Shown in pieces: positions 6,658 to 16,683 of a DNA stretch of 37,407 nt. Location: positions 1 through 37,407 of the forward strand of contig JAPUIX010000014.1 in NCBI GenBank assembly GCA_027296625.1. The letters are read 5' to 3'. Numbering within the stretch: position 1 is the first letter of the stretch; every line of letters starts with the position of its first letter. Source of the DNA: Gammaproteobacteria bacterium (GTDB taxonomy: Bacteria; Pseudomonadota; Gammaproteobacteria; JAKEHO01). The notes below the pieces were generated by a model that had not been told where the DNA came from, made no database searches, and was given only the letters and a program-made list of their open reading frames with translations. A program made the translations under genes and the position numbers.

Positions 6658-9189
6658 TTACTTAGTTAGTGACCGCGCACAGGTACGCAGGTGCCGCGCC
6701 AACTCACTACCCGTCTGGTAGCGTGCATTAACTGACTTTTGTAACGCTTTGTTTATGATCGGTATCAAAAGCGGTGCTTCTTGAGCGAGTTCGGATCGCA
6801 GGTTCACAATGTTGGGATGTGGCTCGTTGGTGATCTTGTACATGAGTGTTGCCATGGAATCCCCTTGAAATGGCAACGATCCGCATAAAAGCTGAAACAA
6901 CATCACACCGAGTGAGAACAAGTCCGAACGCCCGTCTACCTTTTGTCCTGAAAGCTGCTCCGGCGACATATAGGAAGGGGTGCCAAGCACCATGCCAGTC
7001 TTGGTCCTACTGGCGTCAGTTATGCGAGCGATGCCGAAGTCAGTTAGTTTTATATTGCCTGTCTCGCGCTCCCACATGACGTTACCGGGTTTGATATCCC
7101 GGTGCACCACATTCTCCTTGTGTGCATAATCTAGTGCCTCCGCTGCTTGAATTATGATGTCGATGACCGTGGGCAACGGTAAAAGGTTGTCTCGATTGAT
7201 GTACGGCCTCAGGTCTTCACCCTTGAGGAATTCCATGGCGATGTAGGCCAAATCGTGTTCGTCACCGGCATCGTAGATCGTGACGATGTGAGGATGCGTC
7301 AGTCGACCCGCTGTTTCCGCTTCGCGGAAGAAGCGCATTTTAACTGCTTCCAGCTCATCTTCCTCGAACTCCTGGGACAGCGGCAAAGTCTTGATCGCTA
7401 CGATGCGGTTTATCTTGGGATCCCTACCAAGGTAAACGGTCCCCATGGCGCCCTTACCTAGTTCGCTTTCGATCTCGTAACGCCCTAGCATGGGCTTTTC
7501 CACGCCACCGGCGACGTCGAGCACCAGGGTGCCGGCGGCTGGGCCAGAGCCCGGCCCGCCGAGCATTACAGTTTCTTCCATGGCCTTCGCGCGGTTCATG
7601 CGCTCTTTAATGTCACGGAATTTCGCATCGTGCTGAGACATAGTTTGGTACGCAGCATTCGCCTTGCTGAACTGGCGCTTCCGTTCGTAGTCCAGAGCCA
7701 AGTTGTAGAGTGGATCCATGATCGAGTCGTCAAGAGGGCACTTGCGGAATTTTTCGAAGGCCATGTCCAGCTGGCCCTGTTGTTGGAACGCGAGGCCGAG
7801 CATCCGATTGCTCTCAGCCGATTCAGCCTCCGAGCGGAGCTTGCCCTTTTCAGTGACAAGATACCGTTTGGTTGTCAGCAGCAGGTGGCCGAAGAACAAT
7901 AAAGTCGCGGGCCACATCAGCTGTACCCACATCGCTTCACGCACCATCAGCGTGATCTCACTCCCTATCAACCCCACAAGTAGCAGCGCCGTGACGCCGG
8001 CTGCCATTCCTGCGTTGAGCCTGGGGAGTGCGAACATGAGATAAAGGGCAATCACGAGGAAGGCCAGAATACGTGCCAACCCTCCCCACTCAGGGACAAT
8101 AAAGAAATCTTGATTGAGGATACTGGCAATTGTATGGGCTAGGGTTACAACCGGCTCCATCGCAGAATAAATGGGTGTCACCTGGGGAGAGCCGAGACCA
8201 AAGGCTGTTGCACCGATGAGAACGATCTTGTCCCGGTACTTCTCGACCGGGATCTTGTCGGTATACACATCAAAGAAGGAATCTACCTCAAAGGCCGGTT
8301 CACCGTCGCGATCCGCGTAGAAAAAGGGCCGCATCTGCAGATAGGGGTCAGTTTTGATATTGAGTTGACCGAGTTTGATGCCCTCCCCAAGAACGACCTC
8401 GACATCGTCAAGCTCTAGATTGAGGCTCTTTGCCGCGAGCAACACTGAGAACGCAGGGAAAAAACGGTCATAGTAATCAAGTACCAAGGATTCTGTGCGG
8501 ACGCCTCCGTCGACATCAAGAGGAAAAGTAATATGGCCAATCCCAGTCGCTTGACGGCCAAGTTCTGGAATAGGTGGAATGGCAGCTAATGCAGGGCGCG
8601 GTTCAACACCCGTTCCTGAACTGATCGTCCGAAGAGCATATTTTGTGACGTAGTCTGGAAGCTCCTCGTCGGGGTTCCCAAGCGGTTGCCCGAGGACGAA
8701 TTGCATTGCCATGACGACATTATTCGCTTCTCTCATGCTATCAGCGAGTTTCTTATCGGTGTTGAGTGCGCTTTGGGCCTCGGTCAACATCGACTTCACT
8801 TCCGCGAGCAGCCCAATGGGCTGATTGGCAAGGCCGGAGGCTGTGTAGAAGTGGATTAGTTCATTGATATAGGCGAGCCCGGGATCGATCTGGGGTTCAG
8901 ACATGAATACCGTGTTACCGATAGCCTTCGCACCGCCGTCCGCGAGCTTATTAATCAGTTGAGCAAGTACGTCGCGAGGCCATGGCCAACGTCCTATGTT
9001 GGCGATGCTTTCGTCATCGATTGCGATGATAGCGACTTTATCGCCTGCCTCACCCGAGGATGCCCTAACGCCAAGGTCATATGCTGTACGTTCGAGGCTT
9101 TGGATGAGTGCGGTACTGGCGATGAGCAGGAAAATAATCGAGATCGCCAGACCGGCGAACCAGTCACGCTGCCAGAATGCCCGTTTCAT
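6658..9189 (-). CDS. CHASE2-domain transmembrane Ser/Thr protein kinase
   Basis: An 843-residue receptor kinase with the sensor at the N-terminus. Layout: membrane helix (about 10-30), extracytoplasmic CHASE2 domain (about 35-365, with AIDDESIANIGRWPWPRD), three helices (about 369-440), a TPR-like helical region (about 458-530), and a Hanks-type kinase domain (571-840). The kinase has GKGAMGTVY (578-586), VAIK Lys600, Glu623, HRD Asp698 with Asn703, DFG (717-719), and GTPSYMSPEQ closing the activation loop; all catalytic residues are present. The activation loop (about 720-740) has several Ser/Thr for autophosphorylation. This layout inverts the usual PknB order, where the kinase comes first and the sensor last. 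It is followed directly by PP2C and FHA genes. The ligand of CHASE2 is not known. Confidence 0.93.
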   Translation of the reverse strand: MKRAFWQRDWFAGLAISIIFLLIASTALIQSLERTAYDLGVRASSGEAGDKVAIIAIDDESIANIGRWPWPRDVLAQLINKLADGGAKAIGNTVFMSEPQIDPGLAYINELIHFYTASGLANQPIGLLAEVKSMLTEAQSALNTDKKLADSMREANNVVMAMQFVLGQPLGNPDEELPDYVTKYALRTISSGTGVEPRPALAAIPPIPELGRQATGIGHITFPLDVDGGVRTESLVLDYYDRFFPAFSVLLAAKSLNLELDDVEVVLGEGIKLGQLNIKTDPYLQMRPFFYADRDGEPAFEVDSFFDVYTDKIPVEKYRDKIVLIGATAFGLGSPQVTPIYSAMEPVVTLAHTIASILNQDFFIVPEWGGLARILAFLVIALYLMFALPRLNAGMAAGVTALLLVGLIGSEITLMVREAMWVQLMWPATLLFFGHLLLTTKRYLVTEKGKLRSEAESAESNRMLGLAFQQQGQLDMAFEKFRKCPLDDSIMDPLYNLALDYERKRQFSKANAAYQTMSQHDAKFRDIKERMNRAKAMEETVMLGGPGSGPAAGTLVLDVAGGVEKPMLGRYEIESELGKGAMGTVYLGRDPKINRIVAIKTLPLSQEFEEDELEAVKMRFFREAETAGRLTHPHIVTIYDAGDEHDLAYIAMEFLKGEDLRPYINRDNLLPLPTVIDIIIQAAEALDYAHKENVVHRDIKPGNVMWERETGNIKLTDFGIARITDASRTKTGMVLGTPSYMSPEQLSGQKVDGRSDLFSLGVMLFQLLCGSLPFQGDSMATLMYKITNEPHPNIVNLRSELAQEAPLLIPIINKALQKSVNARYQTGSELARHLRTCARSLTK

Positions 9190-9253
9190 TAGGCGTAGTA
9201 CTCTTATAGTTTTCTAGGTTTTTGCAATACTATACTTGCGGGTCACAAAATGT

Positions 9254-9808
9254 CTATTTGCACCAGTGTTCCACGGCTGCCTTTGCGTTAGCCTCAAGCT
9301 GCTGTTTTTCGGCATAACTTAGGCGGCGCTGGTTACCGTCGCCATCTTCCTCAAAGAGAAATCGCGAGTTTTGATATTGGGAGAGGCGCTCCTTCGCCAG
9401 AGTGCACATCTGCTGGTTTTGTGCCTGTTCCTCTTTTCCCCGGGCAGCCTGTTCCTGCTCTTTCTGACGCTCCTCTTCCATTATTCTTAGGAGTTTGTCC
9501 TGCTTTGCCCTGCGTGCTTGCAGCTCTTCGTCGGGCGCGGGAGCCTCGTCAAGTTCCAACTGTTCAGCAGTGCTGTGGCCGGCGCGATCACTATAGTGAA
9601 CATGACCATCCTCATCAACCCACTTATAGACGCCCCCGGCTAAACCCGCACTGCAGTACGCAAGCAACGTCAGGACAAACAGCAGCCGTTCGACCTGGTG
9701 ACTCGAACGACATAACGCCTTCCCAAATGATTCCCTAACTGGATACGTCTGAATCGGCATCGAGGAGGTCGTTGTGAGGGCCGTAGGGCGGTGAACGAGG
9801 TTACGCAC
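9254..9808 (-). CDS. DUF4124 domain protein, exported
   Basis: A protein of up to 184 residues. The recognisable part is YKWVDEDGHVHYSDRAG (about 61-77), the signature of the DUF4124 family of small periplasmic proteins in proteobacteria; its function is unknown. Just before it is a hydrophobic stretch LLFVLTLLAYCSAGLAGG (about 42-59) that looks like a signal peptide with cleavage after Ala57 or nearby. The start is uncertain: from the first ATG (9808) the export signal would be preceded by about 40 residues, so a later start, such as the ATG at 9760, is more plausible. After the DUF4124 segment comes a charged, Glu/Gln/Lys-rich region likely to be a coiled coil. It lies 27 bp after fdxA and 64 bp before the kinase gene, all on the same strand. 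Confidence 0.75.
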   Translation of the reverse strand: MRNLVHRPTALTTTSSMPIQTYPVRESFGKALCRSSHQVERLLFVLTLLAYCSAGLAGGVYKWVDEDGHVHYSDRAGHSTAEQLELDEAPAPDEELQARRAKQDKLLRIMEEERQKEQEQAARGKEEQAQNQQMCTLAKERLSQYQNSRFLFEEDGDGNQRRLSYAEKQQLEANAKAAVEHWCK

Positions 9809-9835
9809 GTCACGAGATGTGATAGGCGTTTCTAT

Positions 9836-10159
9836 TTAGCGCTCCAGGTATTGAAGCTTGTCGTCAACGTCTTTCCATTCGTCGGCGTCTGGCGGGGCCT
9901 CTTTCATCTGATTGATGACCGGCCAAGTCTTGGAAAGTTCCGCGTTGAGCTCAAGGTACTGTTTTTCGTCTTCGGGTAGATCGTCCTCTGAACAGATGGC
10001 GTCAACAGGACACTCTGGCTCGCAAAGCGTGCAATCGATGCACTCATCGGGGTCGATAACCAGCATGTTGGGGCCTTCATGGAAGCAGTCGACCGGGCAA
10101 ACTTCCACGCAATCCGTATATTTGCACTTGATGCAGGCGTCCTTTACGACGAATGTCAT
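9836..10159 (-). CDS. fdxA: 7Fe ferredoxin FdxA
   Basis: A 107-residue ferredoxin carrying one [3Fe-4S] and one [4Fe-4S] cluster. Cysteines fall at 9, 12, 17, 21, 25, 40, 43, 46, 50 and 56. The set C9, C17, C50 matches the three-iron cluster and C21, C40, C43, C46 the four-iron cluster of Azotobacter ferredoxin I, shifted by one. The C-terminal extension after residue 60 is the usual acidic cap of this family, and the length fits. It is a cytoplasmic low-potential electron carrier; the partner here is unknown. The upstream sequence has an AGGA ribosome binding site ten or so bases before ATG. It lies between mutS and the DUF4124 gene, on the same strand, 109 bp after mutS. Confidence 0.95.
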   Translation of the reverse strand: MTFVVKDACIKCKYTDCVEVCPVDCFHEGPNMLVIDPDECIDCTLCEPECPVDAICSEDDLPEDEKQYLELNAELSKTWPVINQMKEAPPDADEWKDVDDKLQYLER

Positions 10160-10268
10160 GTATCTGCGTTCCTAAAAATTCAATGGTTATTTATGCACGA
10201 TTTTATGCTGCTTTAGGGGATTTAGCGAACGACCCCCAAGCGAAGTGTAAGGGACACAACCCGCCTGC

Positions 10269-12836
10269 TCACTGTAACAACGACCGAAGCCGATAGAGTG
10301 TCTCCAGCGCCTCAATGGGTGTCATGCAATCCGGATCGATCAGCTTAAGCGCGTCAACGAGCGGATTGTGTTGCATTTGGGTGAAGAGATCACTTTGGTG
10401 CTCATTCACGGGTTGGGTTGGGGAAGCTTGCGGCGCCTCTAGCTCGTCCAAGCGCCGCCTCGCCTGGTCTACAACGGGGCGTGGCAGTCCCGCGAGCAGT
10501 GCGACTTGCAAGCCATAGCTACGATCGGCCGGGCCTTCTTTCACCGCGTGCAGAAACACAATCTTGTCGCCGTGCTCGATGGCATCAAGATGCACATTGG
10601 CCACACTGTCATCAATGGCCGGCAACGCCGTGAGTTCGAAGTAGTGGGTCGCGAAAAGCGTAAAGGCGCCAATTTCCTTGGCGAGATGTTCTGCTGCGGC
10701 CCACGCAAGTGCCAGCCCATCAAAGGTACTCGTTCCCCGGCCGACCTCGTCCATCAACACAAGACTCTCCCGGGTGGCGTTATGAAGGATGTTAGCCGTC
10801 TCCGTCATCTCGACCATGAAGGTGGAGCGCCCGCCCGCGAGATCGTCGAATGCGCCGATGCGCGTAAATATTCGGTCTACTGGACCAATGATCGCCGCCT
10901 TAGCAGGTACGAAGCTGCCGATGTGGGCGAGGATCACGATGAGCGCAGCCTGGCGCATATAAGTCGATTTACCGCCCATGTTTGGGCCGGTGATGATGAG
11001 CATGCGGCGCCCATCGGCAAGCTCTAGGTCGTTGGGTACGAAGGGCTCGGTTGCCGCATGTTCCACCACTAAGTGGCGGCCGGCCTCGATCCGGTAGCCC
11101 GGATCATCGGTGAGTTCGGGTGCATTGAGATTCAAGGTGTCTGCCCGTTCCGCAAGGGTGGTCAGAACATCCAGTTCTGCCAAAGCCGCGCTGCATGCCT
11201 GCAGCGCGGGCAGATCTCCAATTAACTGCTCCAGGAGATCGTCATAAAGGGCCTTTTCCTTGGCCAATGCGCGCTCTCGGGCGCTCAACACTTTATCCTC
11301 GAACGCCTTAAGCTCCGGGATGATAAAGCGCTCTGTGCTCTTGAGTGTCTGGCGGCGGGTGTATGTCGGCGGTATCCGGTGGCTCTGGCTGCGCGCTACC
11401 TCAATGTAATAGCCGTGCACCCGGTTGTATCCCACCTTGAGGTTGGAAATTCCTGTAACTTCCCGTTCCCGTGCTTCCAGTTCCACGAGGTAGTTGCCGG
11501 CTTCACTCGCAAGCTCTCGGAGTTCGTCCAGCTCGGCATCGAAGCCCGGTGCGATCACGCCACCGTCGCGTAACAGCACCGGTGGTGTCTCCACAATGGC
11601 ATCCTCCAGCAGGCGATGGAGTTCCGGGAATTCGCCCGCCTCGTCCCCCAAGGTCTGAATCAGGGGGCTGTCTAACGCGCCTAAGAGGGTGGCGAGCTCG
11701 GGGAGCGTGCCGAGGGAACTTCTGAGCTGGCCCAGATCCCTTGGGCGCGCCGATTTCAGGGCGATGCGCGCGAGTATCCGTTCCATGTCGCCAACGCGGC
11801 GCAGGACCCGGCGCAGTAGGTCAAATTGCTGCTGGGTGATAAGCGTATCAACGGCATGGTGGCGTAGTTTGAGGAGCTGTCGGTCTCGGATCGGGCGGTT
11901 CAGCCAGCGCCGGAGCAAGCGGCTACCCATGGCGGTCACCGTGGTATCCATGATCTGTCTGAGGTTGTTCTCCGAGCTGCCCACCAAGCTGCGGTCAAGT
12001 TCCAGGTTTCGACGGCTGATTGAGTCGAGGATGATGCTCTCATCCGGCAGTTCGACGCGAAGTCCGTGAATATGCGGGAGGTTTGCCTGCTGGGTGTCGT
12101 GCGCATACTGTAAGAGGCAGCCAGCCGCGCCAATTGCGAGCGGCATCGACTCGCAACCAAAGCCTGAGAGATCACGCACCCGAAACTGGCGGGTCAAAGC
12201 ACGCCGAGCGGCGTCGGAGTCGAAATACCAGGGTGGCTGACGGCGCAACCCGGGCCACGATTCGATGCTTGAGAGGCCATGATGATCTTCACTGATGAGA
12301 AGTTCGGCAGGTTTCAGGCGCTCGAGTTCGCTCATAAGTGCTTCGTTGCCCCTGACTTCCATAACGCGAAAGTGTCCGCTGCTGAGTTCGAGGGCTGCGA
12401 TGCCGAAGATCTCCCCGCCCGCGTTCACTGCGACCAAGAGGTTGTCCTCCCGATTGTCGAGCAAGGCCTCATCGGTGACAGTGCCGGGGGTGACGATGCG
12501 CACCACCTTGCGCTCAACGGGCCCTTTCGTAGTGCTGGGATCGCCGATCTGGTCGCAGATGACCACCGGTTCGCCGATGCGCACCAATTTTGCTAGGTAG
12601 GCGTCAACGGCGTGTGCGGGCATGCCGGCCATGGGGATAGGCTCACCGGCGGATTGCCCCCTTGACGTTAGCGCAATGTCCAGAAGCCGCGCGGCCTTGC
12701 GGGCGTCGTCATAAAACAGCTCGTAAAAATCGCCCATGCGGTAAAAAAGCAACATATCCGGATGCTCGGCCTTGATGCGCAGATATTGTTGCATCACTGG
12801 CGTGTGTTGCGACTGTGTCTTCGTCGGCGCGGACAT
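10269..12836 (-). CDS. mutS: DNA mismatch repair protein MutS
   Basis: An 855-residue MutS, close to the 853 of Escherichia coli. It recognises mispaired and looped bases and starts methyl-directed repair with MutL. The mismatch-reading FYE motif is at residues 37-39 ([12 protein letters not shown]). The Walker [10 protein letters not shown] and Walker [15 protein letters not shown] of the C-terminal ABC-type ATPase are intact. The frame stays open upstream to 12971, but that would overlap the htpG promoter and start, and the extra 45 residues are unlike MutS; ATG at 12836 (MSAPTKTQ) places FYE at the usual distance from the N-terminus. It is transcribed divergently from htpG with 133 bp between starts. 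It heads a minus-strand run that continues through fdxA to the FHA gene. Confidence 0.97.
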   Translation of the reverse strand: MSAPTKTQSQHTPVMQQYLRIKAEHPDMLLFYRMGDFYELFYDDARKAARLLDIALTSRGQSAGEPIPMAGMPAHAVDAYLAKLVRIGEPVVICDQIGDPSTTKGPVERKVVRIVTPGTVTDEALLDNREDNLLVAVNAGGEIFGIAALELSSGHFRVMEVRGNEALMSELERLKPAELLISEDHHGLSSIESWPGLRRQPPWYFDSDAARRALTRQFRVRDLSGFGCESMPLAIGAAGCLLQYAHDTQQANLPHIHGLRVELPDESIILDSISRRNLELDRSLVGSSENNLRQIMDTTVTAMGSRLLRRWLNRPIRDRQLLKLRHHAVDTLITQQQFDLLRRVLRRVGDMERILARIALKSARPRDLGQLRSSLGTLPELATLLGALDSPLIQTLGDEAGEFPELHRLLEDAIVETPPVLLRDGGVIAPGFDAELDELRELASEAGNYLVELEAREREVTGISNLKVGYNRVHGYYIEVARSQSHRIPPTYTRRQTLKSTERFIIPELKAFEDKVLSARERALAKEKALYDDLLEQLIGDLPALQACSAALAELDVLTTLAERADTLNLNAPELTDDPGYRIEAGRHLVVEHAATEPFVPNDLELADGRRMLIITGPNMGGKSTYMRQAALIVILAHIGSFVPAKAAIIGPVDRIFTRIGAFDDLAGGRSTFMVEMTETANILHNATRESLVLMDEVGRGTSTFDGLALAWAAAEHLAKEIGAFTLFATHYFELTALPAIDDSVANVHLDAIEHGDKIVFLHAVKEGPADRSYGLQVALLAGLPRPVVDQARRRLDELEAPQASPTQPVNEHQSDLFTQMQHNPLVDALKLIDPDCMTPIEALETLYRLRSLLQ

Positions 12837-12881
12837 GCGGAAAGTGTAACGAAAGCTGGCAGGCAGGACTATGGCCAGGGA

Positions 12882-12909
12882 CTTGAAACTTTGCATCAAA
12901 AATCCCATA
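12882..12909 (+). promoter_or_regulatory. sigma-32 (heat shock) type promoter for htpG
   Basis: CTTGAAA at 12882-12888 matches the sigma-32 -35 consensus exactly. After 14 bases comes TCCCATAG (12903-12910), which matches five of six bases of the CCCCAT -10 core. The pair lies about 60 bp upstream of the htpG ATG and points toward it, as expected for a chaperone gene controlled by RpoH. Inferred from sequence alone. Confidence 0.7.
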
Positions 12910-12969
12910 GAATGATGTCGTGGCTTGGAGCCAAAAGTTCGGCCACGGTAGGTGAAGGAGTCAGCTAGC

Positions 12970-14883
12970 ATGAGCGTTGATACGAATAAAGAAACACTTG
13001 GTTTTCAGGCGGAGGTCCGGCAGCTGCTGGATCTCTTGATCCATTCGCTCTATAGCGAAAAGGAGATCTTTTTGAGGGAACTGATCTCCAATGCTTCGGA
13101 TGCGTGCGATAAGTTACGTTTTGAGGCGCTGTCTGATGAGAGCCTCTATGAGGGCGATGCAGAATTTAGGATCTACGTTGGTTACGATAAAAAGAAGAAG
13201 ACGATCACGGTGCGCGACAACGGCATCGGCATGTCCCGCCAGGAAGTCGTGGACGCCATTGGCACGATTGCCAAGTCTGGCACCCGTCAGTTTTTTGAAT
13301 CCTTAACGGGAGATCAAGCCAAAGATACTCGCTTGATCGGCGAGTTCGGTGTGGGCTTTTATTCTTCATTCATTGTGGCCGAGAGGGTTGTTTTAACTAC
13401 GCGTCGCGCGGGGCTATCGCCCAGTGAAGGTGTGCGGTGGGAATCGGAAGGCGAGGGCGAGTACACCGTGGAGGCTGTGGAAACACCGGATCGCGGAACG
13501 GAAGTGGTACTGCACCTTCGCAAAGGCATGGGTGAATTTCTGGACGGCGAACGGCTGCGCGCCATTATCCGTAAGTACTCTGACCATATCTCGTTGCCAA
13601 TCCTTATGCCAAAGGAGGGTGAGGATGCGCAGGGTGAGGAGACGGTGAACTCAGCCACAGCACTATGGACTCGCCCAAAGAAAGAGATCGCTGAAGAGGA
13701 GTACAACGAATTTTACAAGCACGTGGCGCACGATTTTGAGGCACCCTTGGCCTACATACACACTCAGGTGGAGGGGAAGCTGGAATACAGCAGCGTGCTA
13801 TTTATTCCATCGCGGGCCCCTTTCGATCTATGGGACCGCGAACACCGCCACGGAATAAAGCTCTACGTCCGTCGCATCTTCATTATGGATGATGCGGAAC
13901 AGCTTATACCGACCTACCTGCGCTTTGTACGTGGTGTGGTGGATTCGAATGACCTCCCGCTCAATGTCTCTCGGCAGATGCTGCAGCGTAACAAGGCCAT
14001 CGATGCTATCCGGGCTGCATCCGTTAAGAAGATACTGGGATTGTTGGAAACGATGGCTAAGAAGGACGCTGAAAAGTATGGGACATTTTGGAAACAGTTT
14101 GGCCGCGTCTTGAAGGAAGGTATCGTGGAAGATTCTTCCAACCGCGATCGAATTGCCAAGCTTCTGCGCTTTACGTCCACTCATGACGACAAAGCTACAC
14201 AAGCCGTTTCGCTTGAAGATTATGTAGGGCGCATGCAGGAGGATCAGAAGGCAATCTATTACGTGATTGCCGAAAGCTTCGACACAGCGAAGAACAGCCC
14301 ACATTTGGAGATTTTCCGCAAAAAAGGGATTGAGGTTTTGGTGTTATCTGATGGGATTGATGAATGGTTGGTGACGTATTTAACAGAATTCGATGGTAAG
14401 AACCTGCAATCGGTAGCTAAGGGGGAATTGGATCTCGGCGAAGTAGAGAGTAAGGACGAGAAGCAACAGGTTGATGACGCGAGCGATAAATATAAGGATC
14501 TGTTGGAGCGCATCAAAAATGAATTGGACGATAAAGTAAAGGAAGTACGTATAACGAATCGGCTGACTAGCTCTCCCGCGTGTTTGGTTACTGATGAACA
14601 CGAGATCGGCGGGCACCTACAGCGTCTTTTAAAGGCTGCCGGACAACAGGCCGATGCCATCAGGCCGATACTCGAAATAAATCCAGAACATCCCATTGTT
14701 GTACGGCTTAATGACGAAAAGAATGAGAAGCGTATCGCTGATTGGTCGCGTATTCTTTTTGATCAGGCTCTTCTAAGCGAAGGGGGCCAGCTTGATGATC
14801 CAGCAGGTTTTGTCCATCGGCTCAACGAGATCTTTCTGGTCATTAGCGGGGAGCAGGGCGGGGATCAAAAAAAGGGTGTTTGA
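12970..14883 (+). CDS. htpG: Molecular chaperone HtpG (bacterial Hsp90)
   Basis: A 637-residue ATP-dependent chaperone, cytoplasmic dimer, slightly longer than the 624 of Escherichia coli. The GHKL ATPase motifs are present near the N-terminus: [25 protein letters not shown], and [11 protein letters not shown], which closes the ATP lid. The middle-domain signature [10 protein letters not shown], containing the catalytic Arg, is present. An earlier GTG at 12952 is in frame, but the AAGGAG ribosome binding site ending 9 bases before the ATG at 12970 decides the start. It is probably heat induced, given the sigma-32-like promoter upstream. The next gene follows after about 60 bp on the same strand. 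Confidence 0.97.
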   Translation: MSVDTNKETLGFQAEVRQLLDLLIHSLYSEKEIFLRELISNASDACDKLRFEALSDESLYEGDAEFRIYVGYDKKKKTITVRDNGIGMSRQEVVDAIGTIAKSGTRQFFESLTGDQAKDTRLIGEFGVGFYSSFIVAERVVLTTRRAGLSPSEGVRWESEGEGEYTVEAVETPDRGTEVVLHLRKGMGEFLDGERLRAIIRKYSDHISLPILMPKEGEDAQGEETVNSATALWTRPKKEIAEEEYNEFYKHVAHDFEAPLAYIHTQVEGKLEYSSVLFIPSRAPFDLWDREHRHGIKLYVRRIFIMDDAEQLIPTYLRFVRGVVDSNDLPLNVSRQMLQRNKAIDAIRAASVKKILGLLETMAKKDAEKYGTFWKQFGRVLKEGIVEDSSNRDRIAKLLRFTSTHDDKATQAVSLEDYVGRMQEDQKAIYYVIAESFDTAKNSPHLEIFRKKGIEVLVLSDGIDEWLVTYLTEFDGKNLQSVAKGELDLGEVESKDEKQQVDDASDKYKDLLERIKNELDDKVKEVRITNRLTSSPACLVTDEHEIGGHLQRLLKAAGQQADAIRPILEINPEHPIVVRLNDEKNEKRIADWSRILFDQALLSEGGQLDDPAGFVHRLNEIFLVISGEQGGDQKKGV

Positions 14884-14946
14884 CCTATTCCCTAGACGGC
14901 CAATCGATTAGAATCGGTGCGGTACTGCGGTGAACGGCATTCCCGT

Positions 14947-16596
14947 ATGGACGCATCAAGCCCCGATCTCTTAAAGCTTCTACAAGAACTCAACGCCATT
15001 GGCATCGCTCTTTCTGCTGAGCAGGATCATAATCGCCTGTTGGAAATGATCCTGGTGCGAGCTAAAGAGATCACGCATGCGGATGGTGGAACGCTCTATT
15101 CTCGGACCGAAGACGATCACCTGAAATTTGAGATCATGCTTACTGAGTCACTGGGAATCACGATGGGAGGTACCAGCGGTGAGCCGGTCCCGTACGCACC
15201 TTTGCCCCTATACGATGAGGAAGGGCGCCCGAACAATCAAATGGTAGCTGCGTGTGCAGCATTAAGTGGAAAGACGATTAATATTCCGGATGCTTATGTA
15301 AATGAAGAGTTTGATTTTTCCGGTACCCGCAAGTTTGATGAGCAGACCGGCTACCGCTCTAAGTCGTTTCTTACTGTTCCGATGACCAATCATGAAAATG
15401 AGATCATCGGTGTTTTGCAACTCTTGAATGCAAGGGATCCAAAAACTGGGGAAGTAGAGACATTCTCTAAACTGCATCAACAGTTGGTGGAATCGCTGGC
15501 GTCCCAGGCGGCGGTGACCATTACTAATAAATCACTGATCGATGCGCAACGGAAACTGTTTGATTCACTTATCCAGTTAATCGCGAATGCGATTGACGAA
15601 AAATCTCCCTACACGGCGGGACATTGCCGACGCGTGCCTGTATTGGTCGAAATGCTCGCGGATGCTGCTTGCCGAATGAACGTTGGTCCACTAAAGAATT
15701 TTGATTTGACCGATGACGAGCGCTATGAGTTAAGCGTGGCCGCTTGGTTACATGACTGCGGCAAGATCACGACGCCGGAGCATGTCGTAGATAAGCCGAC
15801 GAAGCTCTCGACTCCGTTTGACCGTATAGATCTAGTAGAAACACGTTTAGAGGTGCTGAAGCGCGACGCTGAGATAACAGCGTTGCGACGTAAGCTTTCG
15901 GAAGCTGAGGGGGATAAAACGAAGGCGGATTTGTCGGATGATGAAGAATATCAGGCGCAACTCAAGCAGTTAGACGAAGATTTTGCGTTCTTACGCCGAT
16001 GCAATATTGGCGGTGAATCCATGTTGGATGAAGACAGAGAGCGGGTGACTCAGATCGGTCAGTATCGATGGGCCAATTCAAACGGTGACGAGATAACCTT
16101 TTTGAACGATGACGAAATCTATAATCTCCACATCGGTCGCGGTACCTTGACGGAAGAAGAAAGGGAGATCATCAATAATCACGTCGTTGTCACTATAAAG
16201 ATGTTGGAATCTCTTCCCTATCCCAAGCACCTCCGAAGGGTGCCAGAGTATGCAGGCGGCCACCATGAGCGTATGGATGGCACGGGATATCCGAACAGGC
16301 TGACTAAAGATGACATGTCAATTCCGGCAAGGATGGTAGCGATTGCGGATATATTCGAGGCACTCACGGCGCGTGATCGACCTTACAAGAACGCCATGTC
16401 GCTCTCAGAAGCCTTGGTTATCATGGGGCGCATGAAACAAAGTCATCACATCGATGCAGATCTGTTCGATGTCTTCGTGCGTGAGAGAGTATACGCCAGG
16501 TACGCGGAGCAATACCTCGAACCGCGCGAGATTGATGATGTGGACCTCAATAAAATCCCGGGATACAGTCCTTCCAAAGAAGAGCAAAGTGCCTAG
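14947..16596 (+). CDS. GAF domain / HD-GYP domain protein, probable cyclic di-GMP phosphodiesterase
   Basis: A 549-residue soluble signalling protein from the ATG at 14947 (a GTG at 14917 would add ten residues). The N-terminal GAF domain (about 25-195) includes KSFLTVPMTN and GVLQLLN. The C-terminal HD-GYP domain begins near 205: TAGH (His226), the HD pair 269-270 in WLHDCGKI, His412, the His439-His440 pair, and GTGYP with GYP at 447-449. These are the metal-binding and signature residues, so hydrolysis of cyclic di-GMP is expected. Between HD and the rest lies about 100 extra residues (about 300-398), charged and partly coiled-coil-like; ordinary HD-GYP proteins go from HDIGK to the next helix within about 30. 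The extra segment could be a regulatory insert. It sits between htpG and prmB. Confidence 0.88.
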   Translation: MDASSPDLLKLLQELNAIGIALSAEQDHNRLLEMILVRAKEITHADGGTLYSRTEDDHLKFEIMLTESLGITMGGTSGEPVPYAPLPLYDEEGRPNNQMVAACAALSGKTINIPDAYVNEEFDFSGTRKFDEQTGYRSKSFLTVPMTNHENEIIGVLQLLNARDPKTGEVETFSKLHQQLVESLASQAAVTITNKSLIDAQRKLFDSLIQLIANAIDEKSPYTAGHCRRVPVLVEMLADAACRMNVGPLKNFDLTDDERYELSVAAWLHDCGKITTPEHVVDKPTKLSTPFDRIDLVETRLEVLKRDAEITALRRKLSEAEGDKTKADLSDDEEYQAQLKQLDEDFAFLRRCNIGGESMLDEDRERVTQIGQYRWANSNGDEITFLNDDEIYNLHIGRGTLTEEEREIINNHVVVTIKMLESLPYPKHLRRVPEYAGGHHERMDGTGYPNRLTKDDMSIPARMVAIADIFEALTARDRPYKNAMSLSEALVIMGRMKQSHHIDADLFDVFVRERVYARYAEQYLEPREIDDVDLNKIPGYSPSKEEQSA

Positions 16597-16683
16597 CGTG
16601 TAACGTTTCTTTTGCACGTCGTTTTGTTGATTGATGCCGGTTGGCATTGCGCTTGTTTCAGGTGGTCTCAAACTCCAATCGTC

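Noticed and set aside
12837-12971. A 45-residue N-terminal extension of MutS
   Set aside because: It would cover the htpG promoter and overlap its start; the FYE motif is at its normal distance only from the ATG at 12836.
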